Positions 34,725 to 44,981 are shown, counted from the stretch's first letter. The stretch: 64,000 bases of DNA from Rhodocyclaceae bacterium (GCA_016721505.1 JADKHX010000006.1:124001-188000); one strand, 5' to 3'. Notes: generated by a model from the letters alone, not told the origin. Numbers and translations: made by a program.

Positions 34725-36436
34725 CAGTTCGCATCAATAACCGATGCAAGGGTGTCATGGTACGTCCCCAACAAAACTATCTCGCCCATCGCGGGTGGCA
34801 CGAATGGCGACATTGCTTGCACCAAATTCTCTACGTCGTCATCAGTCAATATTTTGCTATCTGCTGTCTTGAATTGTTCAACGTGATAGCTGTCCCCCAG
34901 ATACCAATCTTTAATCACTAACTTGTCGCCAGTACCAATCACGCTAACCTCCAGATTGTTACCGACATGGCGCAGCCAAATCTGATCGCTGGTGATTCCG
35001 GCAAGAAATTGAATCGCATCCGCGTTGCCGACAGTGGCATCATTTTCTTTGATCGTATCGGAACCATCACCCCTTGCAAACACGTAGGTATCGTTACCGA
35101 TACCACCTGACAAAGTGTCGTTGCCTTTTCCGCCGACAATGATGTCATTGCCGAAACTGCCATTGACCAAATCGTTTCCGTCACCACTTTCGATGCTTGC
35201 GATGCCGAACAATTCCGTTGCAGAGAAATCGAGATTGTCGCCGGACGTGGTGCCGACAATTCGATTGATCCCCAAACCACCGTCAATGCGCTCAACAGTA
35301 TTCACGCCGTTGAATTGATAGAACCGGAAATCGTCGTTGCTTAGACCACCGACGATTTGGTCAAAGCCATCACCGCCACTTATGCGGTCGTAGCCCGCAT
35401 CTGCGTCTTCGATGATGAAGCGATCATTGCCTGAGCCGCCCGCTAAAACATCGCTGCCAAGACCGCCAACAATCACATCATCGCCAGCACCGCCGGTGAC
35501 AGTGTCATTTCCGTCCCCGCCGTCAATGCTCGCTATGCCGATCAAGTTCGTTGCCGAAAAATCCAAGTTGTCGCCGGAGGTCGTGCCAACAATACGATTG
35601 ATCCCTAAACCGCCATCGATGCGCTCAACCGTATTCACGCCGTTGAATTGATAAAAGCGAAAATCGTCGCTGCCACTGCCGCCGATAATTTGATCAAACC
35701 CGTCACCGCCTGAAACTCGGTCATAGCCCGCATCAACACCTTCGATATTGAAGTGATCATTGCCCGCACCGCCTGCTAAAACATCACTGCCAGTTCCACC
35801 AACAATTAAATCGTTACCAGCGCTGCCCGTCACAGTGTCGTTGCCATCGCCGCTTTCGATGCTGGCGATGCCCATCAACTCGGTAGAAGAGAAATCGAGA
35901 TTGTCGCCGGACGTGGTGCCGACAATTCGATTGCTGCCGGCGCCACCGTCGATGCGCTCAACAGTGTTTGCCCCGTTGAATTGATAGAAACGGAAATCGT
36001 CATTGTTACTGCCACCGATAATTTGGTCGAAACCATCACCACCATCCACACGGTCGTAACTAGCATCCGTACCTTCAATTTTGAAGCGGTCATTGCCCGC
36101 GCCGCCAGCCAATACGTCGCTGCCAAGACCACCGATAATAAAATCGTCGCCAGCACTACCCGTCACAGTGTCGTTGCCGTCGCCACTTTCGATGGCGGCA
36201 ACGCCGATCAACTCGGTAGTAGAGAAATCCAAGTTGTCGCCGGAAGTTGTGCCGACAATTCGATTGCTGCCCGCGCCACCGTCAATCAGCTCGACAGTAT
36301 TTGCGCCGTTGAATTGATAGAAACGGAAATCGTCATTTCCGCTGCCGCCCGTGATTTGATCAAAACCATCGCCCCCCTGACACGCGGTCATAGCCAGAAT
36401 CTGTGCCTTCAATGATGAAGCGATCATTGCCAGCAC
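34718..36436 (-). CDS. C-terminal part of the giant RTX protein, displaced by a +1 frameshift
   Basis: This open frame continues the RTX protein of 36360-43598 in another phase. It holds four of the five 111-residue repeat units, each with GGDGFDQI.GG..NDDFRFYQFNG and GGLGSDVLAGG-type calcium-binding nonapeptides. The C-terminus has an HCBP-related block (FARGDGSDTIKENDATVGNADAIQF) and the end DTLASVIDANWW. Such C-termini usually carry the type I secretion signal. The first ten residues of the open frame are an artefact of the shift. Restoring one base in the G run near 36372-36377 joins it to the upstream part. No type I secretion genes are in the window. Confidence 0.85.
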   Translation of the reverse strand: MLAMIASSLKAQILAMTACQGGDGFDQITGGSGNDDFRFYQFNGANTVELIDGGAGSNRIVGTTSGDNLDFSTTELIGVAAIESGDGNDTVTGSAGDDFIIGGLGSDVLAGGAGNDRFKIEGTDASYDRVDGGDGFDQIIGGSNNDDFRFYQFNGANTVERIDGGAGSNRIVGTTSGDNLDFSSTELMGIASIESGDGNDTVTGSAGNDLIVGGTGSDVLAGGAGNDHFNIEGVDAGYDRVSGGDGFDQIIGGSGSDDFRFYQFNGVNTVERIDGGLGINRIVGTTSGDNLDFSATNLIGIASIDGGDGNDTVTGGAGDDVIVGGLGSDVLAGGSGNDRFIIEDADAGYDRISGGDGFDQIVGGLSNDDFRFYQFNGVNTVERIDGGLGINRIVGTTSGDNLDFSATELFGIASIESGDGNDLVNGSFGNDIIVGGKGNDTLSGGIGNDTYVFARGDGSDTIKENDATVGNADAIQFLAGITSDQIWLRHVGNNLEVSVIGTGDKLVIKDWYLGDSYHVEQFKTADSKILTDDDVENLVQAMSPFVPPAMGEIVLLGTYHDTLASVIDANWW

Positions 36437-36780
36437 CGCCTGCTAAAACATCACTGCCAGTTCCACCGATAATTAAATCATTACCAGCGCTACCCATCAC
36501 AGTGTCGTTTCCGTCTCCACTTTCGATGCTTGCAATGCCGATCAATTCTGTTGCCGAGAAATCCAAGTTGTCGCCGGAAGTTGTGCTGACAATTCGATTG
36601 CTGCCCGCGCCACCATCAATCCGCTCAACCGTATTTGCGCCGTTGAATTGATAGAAACGGAAATCATCATTTCCACTGCCACCGATGATTTGGTCGAAAC
36701 CATCACCCCCACTGACACGGTCGTAGCCAGCGTCGACACCTTCAATGACGAAGCGATCATTGCCACCTTTACCCAGCAGC
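35110..36780 (-). repeat. Five tandem 333-nt (111-residue) units in the RTX gene
   Basis: The FRFYQFNG-encoding anchor occurs at 36641, 36307, 35974, 35641 and 35308, spaced 334, 333, 333 and 333. Units are very similar at nucleotide level, which implies recent duplication or ongoing conversion. Each unit encodes a nonapeptide block (GGTGSDVLAGGAGND), a YDRVSGGDGFDQI segment and the TTSGDNLDFSATEL segment. Confidence 0.88.
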
Positions 36781-39700
36781 ACATCGCTGCCCGCGCCGCC
36801 GATGATGATGCCGCTTCCTTCGCTGCCAGTGATTTGATCATTGCCTACGCCACCGTCAAGTACGGCAATACCGACAAAGCTTGCCGCCGCGTAGTTCATC
36901 GTGTCGCCACTTGCACTGCCGACAATGCGTGGCCCAATCGCGAGGTCGAAGTTTGTCGAAACCGTCAGCCCGCCCAGATCGGTTGCCATCAAGCGTACCG
37001 TCGTCAACCCGGTGTTACCAGCGCTTGGTGCGCCGCTAAAGGTGGCAGTACTGCCGTCGAAACCAAGCCAGCTCGGTAACGCGCTGCCATCAACGCGCGT
37101 CGCCGATAGCATCAATCGGTCGCCAGCATCCGCATCCAAAAAGACGTTCTGCGGCACAGCAAACTCAAAAGCGAAACCCGGCGCACCGACTTGCATTGCA
37201 ATGGACTGCGCCACCGTTGGCGCGGTGTTGGTCACCAGCCGTTGCAACACCTCGGCGGCAGTCCACACAGTTTCGTCGGCAAATACAATTCGTTCGATTT
37301 GAAATGTCGATTGCGCGTCGCGTGCAATCCGAACGCTGCCGCCAGCGTTGGTAATCGATAGCACAATGTCATTGCCTTCCGAGGTAACAGTGATGCTCTC
37401 TGGCGTAATACCTGCACCAAACGCGAGCAAATCATTGCCGCTGGAATCAATGATTTGATCATTGCCATCACCAAGCCTGTAGACATACCTATCGTCGCCA
37501 CCGCGACCGATCAAAACATCATTGCCTGCCAATCCGCTAATCACGTCGCCCAAGGAAGTGCCGGATACCGTGTCGTTGCCACTGGTTCCCGTCGGATGAA
37601 AGCCTAGCGTGTCAATCAGCTCTCCCTTGTTCAGCACAGTCCCATCGGCGAACTGAAAGAACTCGATACCACCTTCCGCATAAGGGTTCTCCGGATCAAA
37701 ATCGTCAAGATGAATTTCTTGCCCGGTGGCGGACACCGTAATCTTCAACGAACCTACACCCAGCGAAATGTCGGCCAGATTCACACCATCAAGAATCAGC
37801 GTGTCCTCGCCACTGGTGTCAATAATGTGTGTATTTGGTGAGCTGCTGCCGACAAAATAAAGGTCATTTCCGTCGCCGCCATCGAGCACTGGATTCGAGA
37901 TTGTGCTGACCAGCAAATCGTCGTCTTCGGTACCGAGTGCATTGGTAACCATGCCCAACAAAATGGCTCGATCCCAAAGAGTGCCGTCAGCAAATTCCAA
38001 GATTGGCAGGCTCGCCAAATCCGCGTAAAGGGTCAACGAATCATCCGTCCCGATGATCGAGAGTACGAAATCTTCGTCTATTACGCTGAAGCTCACATCC
38101 GTTGGCGATATATCTGAACCTAGCAGGATGCGGTCATTACCAGAACCCCAATTGACTAGGTAGTCGCCGCCATTGCCACGATTGAACATATAAATATCGT
38201 CGCCTGCATCGCCACGCATCAAGTCCGATCCTGCGCCACCACTCAGCACATCGCTACCATCGCCACCATACAAATTGTCGTCGTCATCGCCGCCCACCAG
38301 GGTATCGTTACCACCAAATCCGTAAATGGTGTCTTCACCACCTTTGCCATTAAGCAAATCGCTGTCATCCGATCCAACCAACACATCGTCGTACTCAGTT
38401 CCCGCGGTATTCAGCAGCATGGAGCGCAACATTTCCCCACTCCAAATCGTGCCATCGGTGAAATGAACTTCCGGCAGATCAGCGAGGTTTCCGAGAATTG
38501 TGATCGAATCGTTCTCGTCAGGGAATGAAAGCACCACCGACAACCCGTCCTCACTGTTCGCGCCAAAAACATGAACATCTACTGGCGCAATCTCGGTGCC
38601 AAGCTGAATGACATCAAGCGCAATTGATTCACCATCTTCTTCATTGCGGTTGTTGTTGAATACGTCCGCGCCATCGCCTTGGTTGAAAACATAAATGTCG
38701 TTACCCGCACCGCCAGAAAGCCTGTCGTTGCCAACGCCACCGATGAGCGTATCGTCACCCGCTCCGCCAGACAAGAAATCATTACCTCTACCGCCATACA
38801 GCTGGTCATTCCCATCCGCGCCGTACAACTCGTCATTGCCACCCAAGCCCAGCAGCGTATCCGCAGCTTCGTCCGACCCCTCCAACACATCGTGACCCGC
38901 TGTCCCGACGATCAAGGTCGATGCCTCGGCCAATGCCGTTAGAGCCACGGCATCCCACACCACACCATCGGCAAACTCGACACGTGCGACCGGTGCGGCT
39001 TGGGCGAACCAGTTCGATAACTGCACGCATTCGCCAGTCACACCGACCAGCAGCAACAGGTCGTCGCCACTGCGGGCAGCCGCCACCTCAGTGCTTGCAA
39101 TGCCCGCACCAAAACGAACCACATCCACATCTTCCTCACCCGCATCGTCCTGATTGGCAATATCAAAACCATCGCCTCGGTTGAAGACATAAACGTCGTT
39201 GCCCGACCCGCCCGCGAGGGTGTCGTCACCGGTTCCGCCAACCATGATGTCGATTCCCTCATTGCCGTATATCGCGTCACCGCCCGCAAAACCATAGATA
39301 ACACGGTTTGCCCAACTCGTTCCGTCCCACAGATTGTCGTTGCCCTCGGTGCCCAGCATGGTGGCGGCAAATCCCATGAGCATCGCTGCATCCCATATCG
39401 TGCCGTCGTCGAAGGTCACCGTCGGCAGCATTGCACTGAGGCCGTCAGCCACCAATATTTCGTCGCCTGAGGCGCCAAAACGCAGTACCAAATCATTGTT
39501 GTTATTGCTACCCGCAGTTATGTCATTTGGTGCAATCCCGGTTCCGAACCGAATCACATCCGCGACGTTCTCGCCAGCGCTGAACTGATCGATACGATCA
39601 CTGCCATCGCCTCGATTGAAGACATACACATCGTTGCCCACGCCACCGCTCAGATAATCATCGCCCGTCCCGCCGATCAAAACGTCGTTGCCAGACGAAG

Positions 39701-42700
39701 CGCTGATCGCATCGTTACCGGCCAGCCCGTAAATGACATCCGGTCTTCCAGTGCCATCAATTTCGTCGTCATCTGCCGTGCCAAGGATTTGGTTTTCTCG
39801 TGAAGGAAGATCATCGGTCGTCCAGACAGTACCATCAGCAAATTCAACGCGTGAAATATGCGTGCCGCCGTAGAACCAGCCGGCCAGGGTGACTCGGTCA
39901 CCGCTGGTTCCTTCGCCTTCACCGGGCAGCGGCTCGCCTGGCGCCGACAGTTCGAGCACGAGGTCATCGCCGTCTCCGCCAACAAACACCCGTATGTCTT
40001 CCGGTGAGATGCCAGCGCCGAAGCGCAGCACGTTGATGTCGGAATCAGCTCCGCGCGTGTCGTCGAGATAGTCCGCACCATCACCCCGAGCAAACAAATA
40101 CACATCGCTGCCCGACCCGCCCAGCAGGCGGTCGTTGCCCACACCACCAATCAAAACATCGTCGCCCGCACCGGCATAAAGGTTGTCATTGCCACCAAAT
40201 CCCTGCAACAGGTTGTCCGTCGAATCACCTCGAAGGTCTTCACTTAGTTCGCTACCGGTCATGTGCAAGGACAATGCCGTCAGCGTTGCTGCATCCCACA
40301 CGGTACCGTCGGCGAACATCACGTTCATCACCGACTGGCCAAGCGCCGCTTGATCAAGATAGCCTGCCAGCGTAATCGTTTCATCGGTATCGTTGATGGT
40401 CAGCATCAGGTCCGACCAATGACGAGACACCGTGACATCGGCTACGTCGACCCCGGCCATAAACCGTACGGTATCTGTGTCGTTCGTCCAAGCGACGTAC
40501 TCGATGGTATCCGAGCCTTGTCCGCGACCGACAATGAAGGTGTCGTTGCCAAAGCCTCCATGTAATTCGTCATCACCTTCCTGACCAATCACAATGTCGT
40601 CGCCGCCATTACCCCACAAGGTGTCGTCGCCGAAGCCACCATAGAGCACATCGACGCCATCGCCACCAAAGCCCGTATCGTTCTCATAGCCACCATTGCT
40701 GACGCTTGCGCTTAGCCAATTGCCAGCTAGTTCGAGTCCGTCCCAAACCATACCATCGGCAAATTCAACCCGATTAATCCGCTGCTCATCCGGCGTCGAC
40801 GCCCACGCATCAATACTCACTAGGCGACCATTGGCGACGTCAAGCAAACCCAATGAATCACCCAAATGGAGTCGTAGCACATCCATCGCATGCACGTCGG
40901 TCGCGAATCGCACCACATCGGTGTCACCGACCGCCGCATCACTTTGAAATAACTGATCGCGTCCGGTCGAGCGGTCAATCAAGTAAATATCGTTGCCTGC
41001 GCCGCCTTGAAGGCTGTTGTTGCCCGAGCCACCTGCCAGCGTGTCGTTGCCAGCCAATCCATACAGCGTGTCGTCACCAGCAAAGCCTTGCATCCGATCA
41101 TCAACCCCCGTGCCGGATAGGCTGTCGCCTTGCGCTGTGCCATCGAGATCAAACCCCCGCTCCAATAGACCTGTCCAACTCAAGCTGGTGCCGTCAGCGA
41201 ATTGAAACGACGAGAACGTCGGATTCGCCAGCGGATTGGCATAGTCGAAATTTTGGATGTGAATCGCATCGCCACCGCCCAGATCGAGCAGCAATGAACC
41301 TTTGCGCAGGACGATGGAATTTTTATCCACCCCCGCGCCGATTACCAAAATGCTCGCCTCCACACCGGTGCTGTCATCAACGATATTGTCAATGCCGTCG
41401 CCAACATTAAATACGTAAGTGTCGCGCCCCGCACCGCCGACAATAGTGTCGACCCCTTTGCCGCCGATCAAGATATCGTCGCCGTCGCCGCCATCAAGCT
41501 GGTCGACTGCATCTCCGCCATCCAGATAATCGCTGCCGCCACCTCCCCGCAGCGTATCCGTTCCCGCACCACCAATCAGAATGTCGTTGCCTTGATCGCC
41601 GTCCAATCGATCATTGCCGCCTTCACCGAACACCACGTCGTTGCCCATTCCGGCAAATACGTTGTCATTGCCTTCTCCGGCGTAAATCACATCCGCTCCG
41701 CTGTCTGATGGCGAGATCTCCCCCGACGCAGGAGAAAAAACTCGGATACCGTCAATCCATGTCACCGTCCACTCAAAAATATTTGTTTCATATTCAGCAT
41801 CACCCACAATGTCGTCATCGCCCGCGCCGCCAATCAGCAGATCGGCGCCACGACCACCTGAGAGCACATCATTGCCTGCGCTGCCGACCAGCGTATCGTC
41901 GCCCGCACCACCGGCGAGCCAGTCGCCTTGTAGTCCAGTTCCGGTGTTGTTGAGATTGCCTTTGGCAATGGCCTCCGCGACACTGACTTGGCTGTCTGCA
42001 AAAAGCCGATCATTCCCGGCCCCGGCGTTCAGCAGATCGCCATCTGCACCACCGATGAGGACATCGTTGCCGATACCTGCAGTTATACGGTCACGGCCTG
42101 TGCCACCGTCTAGGATGTCGTGTCCACCCTCGGCAGCATTGATCGCGTCGTCGCCTTCACGGCTAGTGATGTGATCGTTCCCTGCCGATCCGTTCAGGAC
42201 ATCGTCGCGCGCCTGCATACCGCCTTCAGTGGCGTTGCCCGCTGCGTCAACGAGGTAGTAACCCACGTCGAAACTCATCACGTAGCCAGTCGTTGCGCTG
42301 TACTGGTAGTTGTAAGTGCTAGTAGGCATCCAGTCTGGGTGTTGGCTACGGAACTCACGAAACCAATTCACCGACACATAACTCCAATGCAACCCGCCGG
42401 TATCAAATGTGGTGGAATAAATCGAAGGATCGCCAAGAAAGGTCGTGGTGGTCTGTGGATTTGGAACCGTAACAGCATCGGTGAGCGAAAGCCCCAAGCC
42501 ATTGCTCATTGTCTGCTTGTACCCTTGAATGAGCATCGCACCATCGACAATGAGATCGCCACCGGTTGCGCGGTCGCCCCTGACGTAGGTGTAAAGGTGA
42601 GTTTTGCCATCCGCATCTTTGCCGCTAAAGACGCGGTTGTCACCGTACTGCGAACCACCAGCCAAGGTCTGCCCATCAATCTGGATGATGCCATTGCCAT

Positions 42701-43598
42701 CGACATCAACAAGTCTGTCGAAGCCGTCACCAGTCACGTATTTGTAGGTATCGCTGCCTTTGCCGCCCTCAAGGCAATCGTTGCCTGTGCCGCCGGTGAG
42801 AACGTCGTCGCCGGCGCCGCCGTAGAGATGATCGACCACGTCACCGCCCACAAAAATATTCGCCCGTTCATCGCCAAAGAAATATCGATGCGTGTCGGCG
42901 CGTGGTGAATCGGGGTCAAATCCTGCGGCGATTTTGGCATCGCTGGCGACATCCCAAAAAAGATAGCTGTCCCCATTTGTATCAAATGGACTCTTGTTGA
43001 TAAGCTGTTTCGTTGGGTCTTCGTTATGCGCGTTGAACCAAAGTGCGCGGGTGAGAAACTCGGCGCGGTCATTTATCCATTCGACACTGAAGTTCAGTGT
43101 CTCTGGTGGTTTGCCGTTGGTAATCGCGTCAGCAATGGCTTGCTTATCGGCCTTCCATGCCGTGTATAGCGCTGATGGTTTAGTAGCGAACGCCGCATCA
43201 AGCACGGCATCATCAGCGACATGCAATACAAATGGACTCAAGCTCGCCAGCGACGCGAACGCACCAAAATCGTCGCGCGCGTGGTCTTTGAGCGTGTCGT
43301 CCGACAAAGCCAACGTGAGCTTGCCTAGCAGTTTGGAATAGGCTGCGCTCGATTCGGTTCCCGTAGCGCCAGTTCCATTGACGATTTTATTTAGGGTTTC
43401 ATAGAGCTTTTCTCGACCGGTGTAGCCGCTTCCCGAAGCGCCATTGATGTCCGCCCAGGTGTTGCCCTCGGGACTGCCTTTGAGCCGATTGACCGTCTCT
43501 TGCGTTCCCAGAAAAAACTCGGCAAGTGCGTTCACCACATTTTCTAATACGTCGCCTTCGGCTTTGCCTTGGTCGCTGCCACTTTCGCCTTGCGCCAC
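36360..43598 (-). CDS. Giant RTX-type calcium-binding repeat protein, N-terminal and central part
   Basis: The frame encodes 2,412 residues. About 220 residues at the N-terminus lack repeats; then a DTNGDSYLFWDV segment and, from about residue 240, arrays of GGxGxDxUx nonapeptides follow through most of the protein. These alternate with HCBP-related blocks of the type VYxFNRGDGxDxI ... DVIRFGxGI ... VEFADGTVWDA. A dystroglycan-type cadherin-like domain (about 2120-2220; NVFLDADAGDRLMLSA) precedes the 111-residue units. The protein should be exported and fold on calcium outside the cell. It probably starts at GTG 43598 with GAAGG about nine bases before, overlapping the lipase frame by 55 bases. 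Translation ends early because of the extra G near 36375; with the downstream frame the total is about 2,960 codons. Confidence 0.88.
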   Translation of the reverse strand: MAQGESGSDQGKAEGDVLENVVNALAEFFLGTQETVNRLKGSPEGNTWADINGASGSGYTGREKLYETLNKIVNGTGATGTESSAAYSKLLGKLTLALSDDTLKDHARDDFGAFASLASLSPFVLHVADDAVLDAAFATKPSALYTAWKADKQAIADAITNGKPPETLNFSVEWINDRAEFLTRALWFNAHNEDPTKQLINKSPFDTNGDSYLFWDVASDAKIAAGFDPDSPRADTHRYFFGDERANIFVGGDVVDHLYGGAGDDVLTGGTGNDCLEGGKGSDTYKYVTGDGFDRLVDVDGNGIIQIDGQTLAGGSQYGDNRVFSGKDADGKTHLYTYVRGDRATGGDLIVDGAMLIQGYKQTMSNGLGLSLTDAVTVPNPQTTTTFLGDPSIYSTTFDTGGLHWSYVSVNWFREFRSQHPDWMPTSTYNYQYSATTGYVMSFDVGYYLVDAAGNATEGGMQARDDVLNGSAGNDHITSREGDDAINAAEGGHDILDGGTGRDRITAGIGNDVLIGGADGDLLNAGAGNDRLFADSQVSVAEAIAKGNLNNTGTGLQGDWLAGGAGDDTLVGSAGNDVLSGGRGADLLIGGAGDDDIVGDAEYETNIFEWTVTWIDGIRVFSPASGEISPSDSGADVIYAGEGNDNVFAGMGNDVVFGEGGNDRLDGDQGNDILIGGAGTDTLRGGGGSDYLDGGDAVDQLDGGDGDDILIGGKGVDTIVGGAGRDTYVFNVGDGIDNIVDDSTGVEASILVIGAGVDKNSIVLRKGSLLLDLGGGDAIHIQNFDYANPLANPTFSSFQFADGTSLSWTGLLERGFDLDGTAQGDSLSGTGVDDRMQGFAGDDTLYGLAGNDTLAGGSGNNSLQGGAGNDIYLIDRSTGRDQLFQSDAAVGDTDVVRFATDVHAMDVLRLHLGDSLGLLDVANGRLVSIDAWASTPDEQRINRVEFADGMVWDGLELAGNWLSASVSNGGYENDTGFGGDGVDVLYGGFGDDTLWGNGGDDIVIGQEGDDELHGGFGNDTFIVGRGQGSDTIEYVAWTNDTDTVRFMAGVDVADVTVSRHWSDLMLTINDTDETITLAGYLDQAALGQSVMNVMFADGTVWDAATLTALSLHMTGSELSEDLRGDSTDNLLQGFGGNDNLYAGAGDDVLIGGVGNDRLLGGSGSDVYLFARGDGADYLDDTRGADSDINVLRFGAGISPEDIRVFVGGDGDDLVLELSAPGEPLPGEGEGTSGDRVTLAGWFYGGTHISRVEFADGTVWTTDDLPSRENQILGTADDDEIDGTGRPDVIYGLAGNDAISASSGNDVLIGGTGDDYLSGGVGNDVYVFNRGDGSDRIDQFSAGENVADVIRFGTGIAPNDITAGSNNNNDLVLRFGASGDEILVADGLSAMLPTVTFDDGTIWDAAMLMGFAATMLGTEGNDNLWDGTSWANRVIYGFAGGDAIYGNEGIDIMVGGTGDDTLAGGSGNDVYVFNRGDGFDIANQDDAGEEDVDVVRFGAGIASTEVAAARSGDDLLLLVGVTGECVQLSNWFAQAAPVARVEFADGVVWDAVALTALAEASTLIVGTAGHDVLEGSDEAADTLLGLGGNDELYGADGNDQLYGGRGNDFLSGGAGDDTLIGGVGNDRLSGGAGNDIYVFNQGDGADVFNNNRNEEDGESIALDVIQLGTEIAPVDVHVFGANSEDGLSVVLSFPDENDSITILGNLADLPEVHFTDGTIWSGEMLRSMLLNTAGTEYDDVLVGSDDSDLLNGKGGEDTIYGFGGNDTLVGGDDDDNLYGGDGSDVLSGGAGSDLMRGDAGDDIYMFNRGNGGDYLVNWGSGNDRILLGSDISPTDVSFSVIDEDFVLSIIGTDDSLTLYADLASLPILEFADGTLWDRAILLGMVTNALGTEDDDLLVSTISNPVLDGGDGNDLYFVGSSSPNTHIIDTSGEDTLILDGVNLADISLGVGSLKITVSATGQEIHLDDFDPENPYAEGGIEFFQFADGTVLNKGELIDTLGFHPTGTSGNDTVSGTSLGDVISGLAGNDVLIGRGGDDRYVYRLGDGNDQIIDSSGNDLLAFGAGITPESITVTSEGNDIVLSITNAGGSVRIARDAQSTFQIERIVFADETVWTAAEVLQRLVTNTAPTVAQSIAMQVGAPGFAFEFAVPQNVFLDADAGDRLMLSATRVDGSALPSWLGFDGSTATFSGAPSAGNTGLTTVRLMATDLGGLTVSTNFDLAIGPRIVGSASGDTMNYAAASFVGIAVLDGGVGNDQITGSEGSGIIIGGAGSDVLLGKGGNDRFVIEGVDAGYDRVSGGDGFDQIIGGSGNDDFRFYQFNGANTVERIDGGAGSNRIVSTTSGDNLDFSATELIGIASIESGDGNDTVMGSAGNDLIIGGTGSDVLAGGAGNDRFIIEGTDSGYDRVSGGRWF
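36372..36377 (-). other. Six-G run at the RTX frameshift
   Basis: On the coding strand TCA is followed by six G, where sister repeat units have TCAGGCGGTGAC- or AGTGGGGGTGAT-type sequence of five bases. Anchors of the repeat units are 333 bases apart everywhere except across this point, where the distance is 334. A single inserted G therefore shifts the frame, giving a premature stop shortly after (SGGRWF). Confidence 0.9.
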
Positions 43599-44980
43599 GA
43601 TGCGGCCTTCAGAATTGTGTCAAGCGTCGCACCGCTGTTCGTTCGTAGGTTTTCAGGGAGAAGTTGAAGCAGCGTGTTTTGCACGTTCAGCGAATCAATC
43701 AGCAGCACCAAGCTGTGGTTGTCAGCAAAGCCGTTCACGTTGTAGTTGTCTACCAGCAGCTTGACGTCGCCAAAATCGAGGCTCGTCTGCGCGATGGCAG
43801 AAATGATGCTGCCGCGCGTGAAGGGTTGGTCTTCAATGAAGACTTTCACGTCCGCACCGTAATGCCACATGGAATTCGCCACGGCTGACCAAACTGGCGT
43901 GGTGGTTTCGGTACCGACAACGTCCCACTGATTAATTTGCAGCGGCGCGCCATAGTCTTTACTGCCCAGACCACGCACCAAATCGCCTAACAGCGTGCTG
44001 GAAGTCGTGTGCTGTGCGGCGAATCCGACGGCCATGCGATAGTTCAAATTCATGGCATCGACTTGCGTAAGCGGCACTGCATTTGGGTGTGTGCCGGAAT
44101 CAGTACCGCTGCCACCTGCGGTTAATGGGGCAATACGCGCGGCCTCGGTTTGCAGGGTGGCGATGTCGTCCAGCGCATCAGTGATCCATTTCAGTTCATT
44201 GCTGATGGTTGCGTAGTTGCCGCTATCAGCCTCAGTCGCGCCGAATGGCCGCTGGTAGGCATTGAGGGCGTTCCGCGCATCCGCAATGGTGAGCGAACCG
44301 TTGCTTAATCCTTGCTGCAAACTCAGGTACAACGTGCCCATCACGGGGTCAAAAAACTGGTTCGCGATGAGTTGTGGGCTGGCGCGCAGATTATTGAACT
44401 CCTGCAAAACACTAGCCAAAGTATGCCCGCTGTCGACCAAGCCAACACCTGCGCCGTTGAAGGTCACCACCTGTTGCGCAACACCTTGATGCAATAGGTT
44501 GAACGCTGTGGCGAGATGGCCGCCGAGGCTGTAGCCAGTCACAGAAAAAGCTTTGCCTGCCAGAACGCCACTTGCCAATTCGCCATACCACGCCTCCATG
44601 TCGGCTAGCTGACCAAAGGCAAATCCGGTGTCTTTGAGCTCCAGCGTGTTGGTGGCCAAGCTGTCGCGGATAGAGTCGTCTACGAATTCGGTGGAGCGGA
44701 AACTGAGGACGAGTTCGTTGGGATTGGCCTTGTTGCGAAAAAGCGTGCCGCTGAAGCCGGTGGGTGTATCGGCGCGCTGTGCCACAACTTCCCATTGACT
44801 GACAAATGCGTCGGCTTGGGTTTGGGTGAATTTGGAGGCGTGTTTGTTGCCCGTCATCAGGGCATTGATTAGCTGTTGTCCCGTCTTTGGTGCAGAAGTT
44901 GCTTCGTCGTATATGAAAGCCTCAGCCGCCATCTGAAGATTCGCATACTTCAGGTAGTCGGCGGTTGTCGGTGTCGTCAT
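43544..44980 (-). CDS. Lipase-fold (alpha/beta hydrolase) protein, full-length copy joined to the RTX gene
   Basis: The 478-residue protein has the nucleophile elbow GYSLGGHLATAF near residue 150 and the oxyanion-side segment ELVLSFRSTEFVDDSIRD. A likely catalytic His lies in FADNHSLVLL near 433. There is no signal peptide. The fold fits lipase class 3/DUF2974-like heads found on large RTX proteins; true activity is untested. The last residues (WRKAKVAATKAKPKATY) run past the RTX start in another frame. So either the two genes are coupled, or one lipase-RTX gene has lost its frame. A GGAGAA site in the end of the preceding lipoprotein gene serves its ATG. Confidence 0.83.
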   Translation of the reverse strand: MTTPTTADYLKYANLQMAAEAFIYDEATSAPKTGQQLINALMTGNKHASKFTQTQADAFVSQWEVVAQRADTPTGFSGTLFRNKANPNELVLSFRSTEFVDDSIRDSLATNTLELKDTGFAFGQLADMEAWYGELASGVLAGKAFSVTGYSLGGHLATAFNLLHQGVAQQVVTFNGAGVGLVDSGHTLASVLQEFNNLRASPQLIANQFFDPVMGTLYLSLQQGLSNGSLTIADARNALNAYQRPFGATEADSGNYATISNELKWITDALDDIATLQTEAARIAPLTAGGSGTDSGTHPNAVPLTQVDAMNLNYRMAVGFAAQHTTSSTLLGDLVRGLGSKDYGAPLQINQWDVVGTETTTPVWSAVANSMWHYGADVKVFIEDQPFTRGSIISAIAQTSLDFGDVKLLVDNYNVNGFADNHSLVLLIDSLNVQNTLLQLLPENLRTNSGATLDTILKAASWRKAKVAATKAKPKATY

Positions 44981-44981
44981 T

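Noticed and set aside
35412..42908. Many plus-strand open frames opposite the RTX gene, some over 180 codons
   Set aside because: They mirror the periodic Gly/Asp codons of the RTX repeats. Translations are low-complexity, lack family motifs and have no supported ribosome-binding sites.
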